A stretch of 64,000 nt of DNA from Lentzea alba. Lineage in GTDB: Bacteria > Actinomycetota > Actinomycetes > Mycobacteriales > Pseudonocardiaceae. This document shows positions 17,200 to 24,887 of the stretch, in pieces. The stretch spans positions 1,226,829 through 1,290,828 of the forward strand of contig NZ_JAAMPJ010000001.1 of assembly GCF_011067745.1 (NCBI RefSeq), written 5' to 3'. Numbering within the stretch: position 1 is the first letter of the stretch; every line of letters starts with the position of its first letter. Both the position numbers and the translations under genes were made by a program. Under the pieces are notes generated by a model. That model worked only from the letters and a program-made list of their open reading frames with translations. It made no database searches and had not been told where the DNA came from.

Positions 17200-18498
17200 T
17201 CACCTGAGAGCGCCGTCCAGCGCCTTGATCAGTTCACCTTGTGCGGTGTCACCGTCGAGCGACCAGATCATCGCTCCACCGAGCCTGCGGTCGTTGATGA
17301 AGCGAGCCTTGCGCTTCATCTCCGTCGCGTCGTCGTAGGTCCACCAGGTCTTGCCGTCGTAGATCCACGCGAAGCCGGCGCGCTCGTCGCGGTAGATCTT
17401 GTAGGTGTTGCCGGGCTCGGAGAGCTTCGCCTTGATGCGGTGGAAGTCCTCGTAGCCCGCCTCGTACTTGGCCGGCGCCGGCACACCGGTGCCGAACAGG
17501 CCGTTGCGCGTGCCGGGGGCGACGCCGTCCCAGCCGCGGCCGTAGAACGGAACACCGAGCACGGCCTTCGAGCGCGGAGCACCGCGCCGCAGCCAGGCGT
17601 TGACCGTCACCTCGGAGCTGAACTCGAACTCCGACGGGTCGCCCTGGGGCACGCGCAGCGCGGACTGCTGGTTCGCCGGAGCGTCCCACGCGCCGTGGTA
17701 GTCATAGCCCTGCAGCGTGCCGAAGGTGAGGTAGCAGAACACCTTCGAGACCTCGAAGCCGCGATCGACCTGGACCGGGTCGGCCGGCAGGAACGCGGTC
17801 AGGTCGCGGTTCCAGCCCATCTGCTTGCGGTACTCGGCGAGCAGCTTGGTGAAGTTCTGCTTGTCCTCGGGGCGAACGACGTTCGGCGGGGTCATGTTGC
17901 CGTTGCTGGCAGGCCATTCCCAGTCGAGGTCGATGCCGTCGAAGACGCCCTTCGCGGCACCCTCCGGCATGCCGGGCAGGTTGCCCTTGATCCACATGTC
18001 GGTGCACGACTTGACGTGCGCGGCGCGCGAGACGTCGTCCAGCGCGGCGTTGGAGAAGTAGCGCGAGCCCGTCCAGCCGCCCAGCGAGATGTTGATCCTC
18101 AGCTTGGGGTACTTGGCTTTGAGCTGCTTGAGCTGGTTGAGGTTGCCCATCAGCGGCTGGCCTGCCTCGTCGGCCTTGCCGCTCACGGACTGCTCGGCGG
18201 TGTGCGGCATCTGCCAGTCCGCCCACGGGTCGGCGCTGATGCACTTGCCCGACTCGTCGAGGAAGCCGAAGGCGTAGTTCAGGTGCGTGAGCCGCGCCGC
18301 GGCCCCGCTGTCGACGAGGTTCTTCACCCGGAAGTTCCGGTCGTACACGCCCCACTGGATGAAGTACCCGACGGTGCGGGTCTTCGAATAGCCGTGGTGC
18401 CCATTGGTCTCGACGTCTGCGTTCGCGGGCGCGTGGGCCAGCGACGCGGACAGGGCGCCGACCGCGAGTGCGGCGACACCCCATCTCCGTCTGGACAT
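17200..18498 (-). CDS. Secreted GH18 chitinase
   Basis: 432 aa from the ATG at 18498, preceded by GAGGAG. Tat/Sec-like signal (MSRRRWGVAALAVGAL, cleavage near residue 27 after PANA). Single GH18 barrel: SLGGWTGS and the catalytic DGIDLDWEWP (D187, D190, D192, E194), with E194 as the proton donor; FYGRGWDGV and the late MIWSLDGD strand complete the fold. No carbohydrate-binding module. It hydrolyses chitin outside the cell, feeding GlcNAc metabolism. The upstream DasR-type operators fit induction by chitin breakdown products. Confidence 0.95.
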   Translation of the reverse strand: MSRRRWGVAALAVGALSASLAHAPANADVETNGHHGYSKTRTVGYFIQWGVYDRNFRVKNLVDSGAAARLTHLNYAFGFLDESGKCISADPWADWQMPHTAEQSVSGKADEAGQPLMGNLNQLKQLKAKYPKLRINISLGGWTGSRYFSNAALDDVSRAAHVKSCTDMWIKGNLPGMPEGAAKGVFDGIDLDWEWPASNGNMTPPNVVRPEDKQNFTKLLAEYRKQMGWNRDLTAFLPADPVQVDRGFEVSKVFCYLTFGTLQGYDYHGAWDAPANQQSALRVPQGDPSEFEFSSEVTVNAWLRRGAPRSKAVLGVPFYGRGWDGVAPGTRNGLFGTGVPAPAKYEAGYEDFHRIKAKLSEPGNTYKIYRDERAGFAWIYDGKTWWTYDDATEMKRKARFINDRRLGGAMIWSLDGDTAQGELIKALDGALR

Positions 18499-18527
18499 GT
18501 GACTCCTCAATCGATGCGGCAGCGGCG

Positions 18528-18567
18528 ATGTGGTCCAGAGCACGATAGGCCTGAGGTCTAGACCACT
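18528..18567. promoter_or_regulatory. DasR-responsive elements (dre) upstream of chitinase
   Basis: On the minus strand 18567-18552 reads AGTGGTCTAGACCTCA, nearly identical to the Streptomyces dre consensus (a dyad around GGTCTAGACC). A weaker related copy, ATGTGGTCCAGAGCAC, is at 18528-18543 on the plus strand. DasR is a GntR repressor released by GlcN-6-P. The strong site is 54 bp upstream of the chitinase start, in the promoter. Confidence 0.75.
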
Positions 18568-18591
18568 GCTACGTCCGATCGGAGGTATGTC

Positions 18592-19215
18592 CTAAACCGC
18601 TCCGTACAGACGGTCACCGGCATCGCCCAGACCAGGCACGATGAAGCCGCTGTCGTTCAACCGCTCGTCCACCGACGCCGTAATGAGACGAACTGGCAGC
18701 TTCGAGTCCTCGAGATGGTTGATGCCCTCGGGCGCGGCGAGCACGCACACGGCCGTCACGTCGGTCGCACCGCGCTGGGTCAGCAACCGGATCGTGTAAG
18801 CCATCGAACCGCCGGTCGCGAGCATCGGGTCGAGCACGAACACCGGGCGTCCGGCGAGGTCCTCCGGCAGCGACTCCATGTACGGCGTCGGCTGCAGCGT
18901 CTCCTCGTCGCGGGCGAGCCCCACGAACCCCATCTGGGCGTCCGGGATCAGCTTGTGCGCCTGGTCGGCCATGCCCAGACCGGCCCGCAGCACCGGCACG
19001 AGCAACGGCGGGTTCGCCAGCCGATAGCCGGTGGTGCGCGCGACGGGCGTGTGCGTGCGGTCCTCCGCCAGCGGCGCCTCGCGCATGGCTTCGTAGACCA
19101 GCATGACGGTGAGTTCCTGCAACGCGGCGCGGAAAGCGGCGTTGTCGGTGCGCGCGTCGCGCATGGTGGTGAGTCTCGCCTTGGCGAGCGGATGATCGAC
19201 GACGAGGACGTCCAT
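18592..19215 (-). CDS. upp: Uracil phosphoribosyltransferase
   Basis: 207 aa from the ATG at 19215 ([16 protein letters not shown]). Type I PRTase: [10 protein letters not shown] (PPi loop), the PRPP-binding motif [13 protein letters not shown], and the uracil-recognition C-terminus ([15 protein letters not shown]). It converts uracil plus PRPP to UMP, recycling the base released by pyrimidine phosphorolysis. Length is typical. It is divergent from the oxidoreductase gene with about 75 bp of shared promoter region. Confidence 0.96.
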   Translation of the reverse strand: MDVLVVDHPLAKARLTTMRDARTDNAAFRAALQELTVMLVYEAMREAPLAEDRTHTPVARTTGYRLANPPLLVPVLRAGLGMADQAHKLIPDAQMGFVGLARDEETLQPTPYMESLPEDLAGRPVFVLDPMLATGGSMAYTIRLLTQRGATDVTAVCVLAAPEGINHLEDSKLPVRLITASVDERLNDSGFIVPGLGDAGDRLYGAV

Positions 19216-19290
19216 GCCGGACACCGTAACCGCGGGAAACCGATCCGACGGAGTAAACGCCGTTAACTGCGGAGGTGTAGGGTCGGCCGC

Positions 19291-20283
19291 GTGACAGACC
19301 ACGTGCGCATCGGAGTGCTCGGCGCGGCCATGATCACGCCGCCCGCCGTCGTCCGCCCGGCCCGCTCCTCCACCGTCGCCGAGGTCGTGGCGATCGCCGC
19401 CCGTTCGGCCGCGCGAGCCCAGGCCTTCGCCGACAAGCACGGCATTGCCCGCGTGCACGGGTCGTACGAGGACCTGCTCGCGGACCCGGCCGTCGACGCC
19501 GTCTACAACCCGCTGCCGAACGGCCTGCACGGCAAGTGGACGCTGGCCGCCCTGGAAGCCGGCAAGCACGTGCTGTGCGAGAAGCCGTTCACCGCCAACG
19601 CCGCGGAAGCCGCTGCCGTGGCGGACGCCGCCCGTGGTTCCGGTCTCGTGGTGATGGAGGCGTTCCACTACCGGTACCACCCGCTGGCGATGCGCGTGGC
19701 CGAGATCATCCAGTCCGGCGTGCTGGGCCCGTTGCGGCACGTCGAGGCCTCGGTCTGCTTCCCGCTGCCGATGCTCTCCAACATCCGCTACGACTACTCG
19801 CTCGCGGGCGGCGCGATGATGGACGCCGGCTGCTACTCCGTGCACATGGCGCGCCTGCTGGGCGACGAAGAACCCGAGGTGCGGTCGGCGCGGGCGTTGT
19901 TGCGCGGGCCGTCGATCGACCGGGCGATGCGCGCGTCGCTGCGTTTCCCGTCCGGCCACACGGGTTCCGTGCACGCGTCGCTGTGGTCGTCCGCGGTGCT
20001 CAAGCTGTCCATGAAGGCCATCGGCGAGAACGGCACGCTGCGCGTCCTCAACCCGCTCGGCCCGCAAGCGTTCCACCGGTTGTCGTTGAAGCTCAAGAAC
20101 CACAGCACTTCGGAGACGTTCGGCAAGCGCCCGACCTACGCCTACCAGCTGGACGCGTTCACCGACGCGGTGCTGCACGGCAAGCCGTTCCCGACGACCG
20201 CGGACGACGCGGTGAAGAACATGACGGTGATCGACTCGATCTACCGGGCCGCCGGGCTTCCACTGCGCCAGCCGACCGTGTGA
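19291..20283 (+). CDS. Gfo/Idh/MocA-family NAD(P)-dependent oxidoreductase
   Basis: 330 aa, GTG start. N-terminal Rossmann fold ([16 protein letters not shown], then [11 protein letters not shown]), the family signature [11 protein letters not shown] containing the catalytic Lys, and a C-terminal alpha/beta substrate domain with AFHYRYHP and [12 protein letters not shown]. Members oxidise or reduce sugars, inositols or related compounds; the substrate cannot be assigned. No sugar operon surrounds it. Confidence 0.9.
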   Translation: MTDHVRIGVLGAAMITPPAVVRPARSSTVAEVVAIAARSAARAQAFADKHGIARVHGSYEDLLADPAVDAVYNPLPNGLHGKWTLAALEAGKHVLCEKPFTANAAEAAAVADAARGSGLVVMEAFHYRYHPLAMRVAEIIQSGVLGPLRHVEASVCFPLPMLSNIRYDYSLAGGAMMDAGCYSVHMARLLGDEEPEVRSARALLRGPSIDRAMRASLRFPSGHTGSVHASLWSSAVLKLSMKAIGENGTLRVLNPLGPQAFHRLSLKLKNHSTSETFGKRPTYAYQLDAFTDAVLHGKPFPTTADDAVKNMTVIDSIYRAAGLPLRQPTV

Positions 20284-20345
20284 CCCAGGTCACCCAACCT
20301 GCCCTCCTCCGCGCCGTGTCTTGAGTGCGACGGGGAGGGGGAGGG

Positions 20346-20825
20346 TTGGCTGACCACGAGTACACCGAGTACGTCACCGCGGCGTTGCCCTGGTTGCGCC
20401 GCACCGCCTATCTGCTCAGCGGCGACGTGCACACGGCCGATGACGTCGTGCAGGTGGCGATCACCCGGCTGTACCTGAACTGGCGGAAGGCCAAGGCTGC
20501 CGACGACATCGACGCGTACGTGCGCACGATCCTCGTCCGCACGTACCTCAACGAGCGCAGACGGCCATGGCGCCGCGTGCGCCTGTTCGACCGCGTGGAC
20601 GGGTTTCCCGCGGTCGCGAACCCGGACTTCGAGACGCGCGAGGAAGTCCGGGTCGCCCTGATGCGGGTGCCGCCGGGGCAACGGGCGGTGCTCGTGCTGC
20701 GGTTCCTCTGCGACCTGCCGGTGGCCGAGGTCGCCCAGGTCCTGCGGTGCTCGGAAGGCACGGTGAAAAGCCAGACCTCGGCCGGACTCGCGGCCCTGCG
20801 CACGCGGTTGGGAGTGACTCGATGA
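20346..20825 (+). CDS. SigE-family (actinobacterial ECF-like) RNA polymerase sigma factor
   Basis: 159 aa from the TTG at 20346, which lies just after a G-rich Shine-Dalgarno (GGGGAGGGG) and gives the usual N-terminus ADHEYTEYVTAALPWLRRTA; a GTG at 20325 is an alternative. Sigma region 2 (ADDVVQVAITRLYLNWRK) and region 4 (MRVPPGQRAVLVLRFLCDLPVAEVAQVLRC then SEGTVKSQTSAGLAALR) are both present. The downstream gene begins at an ATGA overlap and encodes a membrane protein, the expected place for an anti-sigma partner. Confidence 0.9.
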   Translation: MADHEYTEYVTAALPWLRRTAYLLSGDVHTADDVVQVAITRLYLNWRKAKAADDIDAYVRTILVRTYLNERRRPWRRVRLFDRVDGFPAVANPDFETREEVRVALMRVPPGQRAVLVLRFLCDLPVAEVAQVLRCSEGTVKSQTSAGLAALRTRLGVTR

Positions 20826-21598
20826 GGCCTGAAGTGTCCGAAGAGGACGGTGCACGGCTGTTCGAGCCGTTGCGGACCGTGGACGTTCCCGCTTCCGACG
20901 GTGTCAGCGTCCAGCGGGCGATCACGGCCGGGAAGCGCGAGAAGGCGTTGCGCGTGGTGGCGGCCGGGGTGTTCGTGCTGATCGTGGCGGGCGTGGTGCC
21001 GTTGCTGCTGCGGCCTTCCGAACAACCGCGGCCGGCCGCCGGCAGTTTCGACCCGTTGGTGCGCACGATCAGCGTCGAGGCGGCGGGCGGGTTCGAGCCG
21101 GAGATGTACCTCACCGGGCGCGAGCGCCAGGAGATCGTGCTGCGACCGGAGCAGAACGGCGACCAGGCCGCCGGCGTGACGGTGCACGCGCCCGGCAGGA
21201 TCGGCGTGCCGCGCGGCGAGAGGATGCCGGACGTCAACGGCAAACGCGCGCTGTGGACGGATTCACACCTGGCCTTCGAGTGGGCGCCGGGAGCGTGGGC
21301 GACCGTGACCGTCGAAGGCTTCCGCGACAACAGGGACCGGGCGCTCCAGATCGCGCGGAGCGTGCGGTTCGGCGAGGGCCTCCAGATGCTGATCCCGTTC
21401 ACCGTGCAGACGTCGTGGACGTTGGCGGGCACCCGCGAGACCTCGCGCGACGTCGAACTGGTCTTCACGAACGGCGTCCGCCTCGCACTGCGCGCCGGCG
21501 TCGGCTACGCGGTGGGCGACGTGCCCCGGGCGGAGCTGGAGGCGGTGGAGAAGTCGGTGCGACCGGCTGACCCTCCGGTCACCAACCCGTTCCGATGA
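20822..21598 (+). CDS. Membrane-anchored partner of the sigma factor (putative anti-sigma protein)
   Basis: 258 aa, coupled to the sigma gene by ATGA. The N-terminal cytoplasmic segment of about 40 residues is followed by one transmembrane helix (VVAAGVFVLIVAGVVPLLL, residues about 45-63) and an extracytoplasmic domain of about 190 residues with two beta-rich halves. No zinc HxxxCxxC anti-sigma motif is visible, so it is not a ZAS-type anti-sigma factor. The role is inferred from position and topology. Confidence 0.65.
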   Translation: MRPEVSEEDGARLFEPLRTVDVPASDGVSVQRAITAGKREKALRVVAAGVFVLIVAGVVPLLLRPSEQPRPAAGSFDPLVRTISVEAAGGFEPEMYLTGRERQEIVLRPEQNGDQAAGVTVHAPGRIGVPRGERMPDVNGKRALWTDSHLAFEWAPGAWATVTVEGFRDNRDRALQIARSVRFGEGLQMLIPFTVQTSWTLAGTRETSRDVELVFTNGVRLALRAGVGYAVGDVPRAELEAVEKSVRPADPPVTNPFR

Positions 21599-21698
21599 CC
21601 ACCCGATTCGGTGGCCGCACAACCCGATCCGGGAGTAAAGAATCGACATGGCGACTCCGAAACGTCTCGTAGCCAGTTGAGACGCGGAGGTGCGAACG

Positions 21699-21896
21699 GT
21701 GACCATCGAACAGAAGCCCGTCCAGCAGTTGTGTGAATCCCCGCTGCTCATCCTGGGTGTGTCGGCCTCGCTGGCGGTGGTGATCGGCGTGCTGCCGGTG
21801 CTCTGGGGTCACAGCCCGACGCTCGCTACGGCGCTCGGAGCACTGCTGGTGCTGGCATTTGCGATCACCGTGAAGTTCGCCCCGAACAGGAAGTGA
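21699..21896 (+). CDS. Small two-helix membrane protein, unknown function
   Basis: 65 aa. The GTG at 21699 lies 8 nt after GGAGG and is preferred over the GTG that overlaps that Shine-Dalgarno at 21690. Two hydrophobic helices (LLILGVSASLAVVIGVLPVL and TALGALLVLAFAITVKF) joined by a short loop, with a basic C-terminus. No family recognised. Confidence 0.6.
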   Translation: MTIEQKPVQQLCESPLLILGVSASLAVVIGVLPVLWGHSPTLATALGALLVLAFAITVKFAPNRK

Positions 21897-21915
21897 CGGT
21901 TCTAGACTCGATCGG

Positions 21916-22560
21916 GTGAGCGACGAGCTGGTACCCGCTGACCAGAGTCACATGCGCGCCTCGGACGCGGACCGGGAACGGATCGCGCAGGTGCTGCACA
22001 AGGCGACCGCCGAAGGTCGCCTCGACATCCACGAGCTGGACGAGCGGCTCGTGGCCGTCTACGCCGCGAAGACCTACGGCGAACTCGTTCCGATCACCGC
22101 CGATCTGGTGCTGAGCGGCCTCGAGCAACCCGCCGCCGTGCCGCAGTACCAGCCCGCGGTGAGCGACCGGATCGGCGGCCAGCCCGGCAGCGCGGTGTCC
22201 GTCGCCTTCTGGTCCGGCGTCAACCGCAAGGGCCAGTGGACCGTTCCGCGCATGCACAACGCCGTCGCGGTCATGGGCGGCATCGAGATCGACCTGACCC
22301 ACGCCCGGTTCGCCGAGGCCGAGGTCACCATCAGCGTGTTCGCGTTCTGGGGCGGCGTCGAGATCCGCGTGCCCGACGACATCAACGTCAACGTCGACGG
22401 GTTCGGCTTCATGGGCGCCTTCGAGGACCACGCTCCGAGCCGCCGGCACATCCCGGGCGCGCCGACGGTGCGCATCACCGGGCTCGCGATCATGGGCGGT
22501 GTCGAGGTCAAGGGGCCCAAGAAGAAGAAGTCCCAGATCTTGCGCGAACTGCTCGACTGA
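21916..22560 (+). CDS. DUF1707 (SHOCT-like) plus LiaF-like domain protein
   Basis: 214 aa, GTG start. The N-terminal DUF1707 domain (MRASDADRERIAQVLHKATA, EGRLDIHELDERL, residues about 12-64) is followed by a Pro/Gln linker and a C-terminal beta-helix of the cell-wall-active-antibiotics-response type (AVMGGIEIDL, FAFWGGVEIRVP, IMGGVEVKGP). The fold occurs in actinobacteria in stress-response proteins; it is soluble here with no transmembrane segment. Precise role unknown. Confidence 0.85.
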   Translation: MSDELVPADQSHMRASDADRERIAQVLHKATAEGRLDIHELDERLVAVYAAKTYGELVPITADLVLSGLEQPAAVPQYQPAVSDRIGGQPGSAVSVAFWSGVNRKGQWTVPRMHNAVAVMGGIEIDLTHARFAEAEVTISVFAFWGGVEIRVPDDINVNVDGFGFMGAFEDHAPSRRHIPGAPTVRITGLAIMGGVEVKGPKKKKSQILRELLD

Positions 22561-22588
22561 CGGTTCGCGGAGCCGAGCCGAAGAACGA

Positions 22589-23113
22589 ATGGTGCTTCTC
22601 ATCGTCGCGCTCGCCGGCGGCCCGGTGAACCCGGCGACGTTGCTGCCCATCCCGGAGGCAGCAGAGCCCGCGGTCACCACTACCACGGACGCCACCACTC
22701 CGTCACCCGAGGCAAACATCGTTGCCACGCAACGAAACCAACGCCTCTTCCTCTATCAGGTGGCGCTGCCGGTGCTGGCGCCCGCGATCGACGTCTTCGC
22801 GGTGCTGAGCCTGTGGTCGGACCCCGTGGCCGGCGCTCTCGCCTGGCTCGGGTTCCTGGCGCTGCAGCTGATCCCGGCGGTGATCGCGTTCCGGCTCGAC
22901 GGCGAACGGCTGCGGCCGTTGTGGGCGGTCGCGCTGCAGCCGGTCGTCTACCGGCAGCTCATGTACCTGGTCGTGATCCAGTCCGTGATCACCGCACTGG
23001 CCGGTGCGGTGCTGCCGTGGCAGAAGCTCAAGCGGACCGGCAGCGCGGCGCAGGACGCGCCGGAGATCGACGAGCGCACGGTGCCGCTCAACCGGCGCGA
23101 GCTGGTGCGGTGA
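22589..23113 (+). CDS. Orphan C-terminal membrane domain of a GT2 glycosyltransferase (probable gene remnant)
   Basis: 174 aa from the ATG at 22589. Residues about 50-155 (VALPVLAPAIDVFAVLSLW, LAWLGFLALQLIPAVIAF, RLDGERLRPLWAVALQP, VVYRQLMYLVVIQSVITALA, PWQKLKRTG) match the membrane tail of processive GT2 synthases, as in bifunctional deacetylase/glycosyltransferases. The catalytic GT2 domain is absent; a short Thr/Ala/Pro-rich N-terminus replaces it and no GT2 sequence lies upstream in any frame. Either a decayed gene or a repurposed membrane module. It overlaps the next gene by 1 nt. Confidence 0.6.
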   Translation: MVLLIVALAGGPVNPATLLPIPEAAEPAVTTTTDATTPSPEANIVATQRNQRLFLYQVALPVLAPAIDVFAVLSLWSDPVAGALAWLGFLALQLIPAVIAFRLDGERLRPLWAVALQPVVYRQLMYLVVIQSVITALAGAVLPWQKLKRTGSAAQDAPEIDERTVPLNRRELVR

Positions 23114-23514
23114 TGCTGTTCGCCGACCTCGTCGAGGGCGCGGCACGGGAAGGCGTGGACGTCTGGCTCAAGATGGACGGCCCGCGCTACGCGGACGACC
23201 TGCCTCCGTGGACCGTCGTGCTGCGGCACCCGGATCTCGGTGCGACCGGGACGCGGCGAGCCGACCTCCGGCACTTCCACCAGGTGATCGGGTTCGTCCA
23301 GGGACATGTGGGAACACTGCCGGGTGACTGGTCGTGGCTGGGCGACCACGTCGATCCCGGCGAGCTGCCGGAGATCTTCGAGCGGCTGGGCCGCACGGGG
23401 TTGCTCGTGATCCTCAGCTACGACGGCCGCTGGACGCTCGCCGTCAACGGGCCGGACGTGGGCAGCTTCGCCACCCTCGAGGACTGCCTGATCAGCGCGA
23501 ACGTCCTCGTTTAG
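23113..23514 (+). CDS. Conserved-looking hypothetical protein
   Basis: 133 aa, soluble, acidic, start at TGATG overlapping the previous stop. Residues about 86-120 contain ILSYDGRWTLAVNGPDVG, a strand-rich end reminiscent of small immunity-like proteins, but no family is recognised. Its last codons form the first copy of a 35-bp direct repeat found again 345 bp downstream. Confidence 0.55.
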   Translation: MLFADLVEGAAREGVDVWLKMDGPRYADDLPPWTVVLRHPDLGATGTRRADLRHFHQVIGFVQGHVGTLPGDWSWLGDHVDPGELPEIFERLGRTGLLVILSYDGRWTLAVNGPDVGSFATLEDCLISANVLV

Positions 23515-23519
23515 GACGG
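23485..23519. repeat. Direct repeat copy A
   Basis: 35 bp, 33 identical to 23864-23898. This copy encodes the last nine codons and stop (CLISANVLV*) of the preceding gene. Confidence 0.8.
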
Positions 23520-23549
23520 CTGCCCGTACGAACTGCCCAGGAGGAAACG

Positions 23550-23870
23550 ATGGTCGCGATGATCGCGTTCGCGGACGGCGACGTCACGATGCGCAGCGGC
23601 TACTTCGAGGTCGTGATCGGCAAGCTGCGGGCGAGCTCCACCGACCCCGCCGACGTCGAGGTCTGCGATTCCGCCGCCATCGTCAACTGCCTGTGGGTCG
23701 ACGAGATTCCGGCCGCGCGCAAGTGCGCCGTGCTGCGCAACCTGAGCGCCGTTCTCGACGAGTGTCTGGGCAGCGCCGACTTCGCGGACAACGACACCGC
23801 GCTGTTCGAGTTCGAGATGGCGAAGCTGGAGCTGACGGAGCGGTATCCGACCTGCTTCCACAGTGCCTGA
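23550..23870 (+). CDS. Hypothetical small acidic protein
   Basis: 106 aa, ATG at 23550 with a strong AGGAGG 6 nt upstream. No transmembrane segment or recognised domain; Cys residues at CDSAAIVNC, CAVL, CLGS and CFHSA are unusually many for the size. Its stop codon TGA is formed by the second copy of the direct repeat, so its 3' end appears to be created by the rearrangement that placed the repeat. It has no recognisable function. Confidence 0.55.
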   Translation: MVAMIAFADGDVTMRSGYFEVVIGKLRASSTDPADVEVCDSAAIVNCLWVDEIPAARKCAVLRNLSAVLDECLGSADFADNDTALFEFEMAKLELTERYPTCFHSA

Positions 23871-23898
23871 TCAGCGCGAACGTCCTCACTTAGGACGG
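23864..23898. repeat. Direct repeat copy B
   Basis: 33 of 35 bases identical to 23485-23519. Here it is read in another frame: bases 23868-23870 are the stop codon of the preceding small gene, and the rest is untranslated upstream of deoC. Confidence 0.8.
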
Positions 23899-23926
23899 GC
23901 GTCCCATTCCGCTTAGACTCCGTGGC

Positions 23927-24883
23927 ATGGCTGCTCCAACGACACTGCCGTCGGCCCTGGCTGACGCCGTGCGCGACGAATCGTCGCTGCGGCGTTTCCT
24001 GCACGGGCTCCCCGGCGTCGACCAGGTCGGCGTCGAGCAACGAGCCGCGGGCCTCGGCACGCGGAGCATCAAGAAGGCCTCCAAGCTGCACGCCATCGAC
24101 CTGGCGATCAGCATGGTCGACCTGACCACGCTGGAAGGCGCGGACACGCCCGGCAAGGTGCGCAGCCTGGCCGCCAAGGCGAAGCGGCCGGACCCCGAGC
24201 GGCCCGAAGTGCCGCGGGTGGCGGCGGTCTGCGTCTACCCGGACATGGTCAAGACGGCGGCCGACGAGCTCAAGGGCACCGGGATCAACGTCGCCAGCGT
24301 CGCGACCGCGTTCCCCAGTGGGCGCAGCACGATCGACATCAAGCTGGCCGACACCAGGTTCGCCGTCGAACAGGGCGCGTCCGAGGTCGACATGGTGATC
24401 GACCGCGGTGCGTTCCTGTCCGGCCGGTACGGGCTGGTGTTCGAGGAGATCGTCAAGGTCAAGGAAGCCTGCGGGGACGCGCACCTCAAGGTCATCCTGG
24501 AGACCGGCGAGCTCGTGACTTACGACAACGTGCGCCGCGCGTCGTGGCTCGCGCTGCTGGCCGGTGGTGACTTCATCAAGACGTCGACCGGCAAGGTGCA
24601 GCCCGCCGCGACGTTGCCGGTGACGCACGTGATGCTGCAGGCCGTGCGGGACTGGAAGAACCAGACCGGCGAGCTGCGCGGGGTCAAGCCCGCCGGCGGC
24701 ATCCGCAACACCAAGGACGCGATCAAGTACCTGGTGGCCGTGCACGAGGTGGCCGGGCCGGAGTGGCTCGACCCGCACCTCTTCCGGTTCGGCGCGTCGA
24801 CGTTGCTGAACGACCTGCTCATGCAGCGGCGGACCCAGTTGGACGGCCACTACAGCGGCCCGGACTACGTGACGGTGGACTGA
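23927..24883 (+). CDS. deoC: Deoxyribose-phosphate aldolase
   Basis: 318 aa, longer than the usual 220-260. Class I aldolase barrel: the Schiff-base lysine is K218 in GGDFIKTSTGK, with VAAVCVYPDMV, SGRSTIDIKLA, EVDMVIDRGAFL and VKPAGGIRNTKDA. It cleaves deoxyribose-5-phosphate to acetaldehyde and glyceraldehyde-3-phosphate. It is followed after 4 bp by an aldehyde dehydrogenase, which probably oxidises the acetaldehyde. Together with PNP, deoA, cdd and the mutase in this window it completes deoxynucleoside catabolism. Confidence 0.96.
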   Translation: MAAPTTLPSALADAVRDESSLRRFLHGLPGVDQVGVEQRAAGLGTRSIKKASKLHAIDLAISMVDLTTLEGADTPGKVRSLAAKAKRPDPERPEVPRVAAVCVYPDMVKTAADELKGTGINVASVATAFPSGRSTIDIKLADTRFAVEQGASEVDMVIDRGAFLSGRYGLVFEEIVKVKEACGDAHLKVILETGELVTYDNVRRASWLALLAGGDFIKTSTGKVQPAATLPVTHVMLQAVRDWKNQTGELRGVKPAGGIRNTKDAIKYLVAVHEVAGPEWLDPHLFRFGASTLLNDLLMQRRTQLDGHYSGPDYVTVD

Positions 24884-24887
24884 AGAC

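Noticed and set aside
9391..19267. CGCCGTTAAC shared by the mutA/kinase (9391-9400) and upp/oxidoreductase (19258-19267) intergenic regions
   Set aside because: Only 10 bp and two occurrences; no symmetry beyond GTTAAC; not enough for an operator claim.
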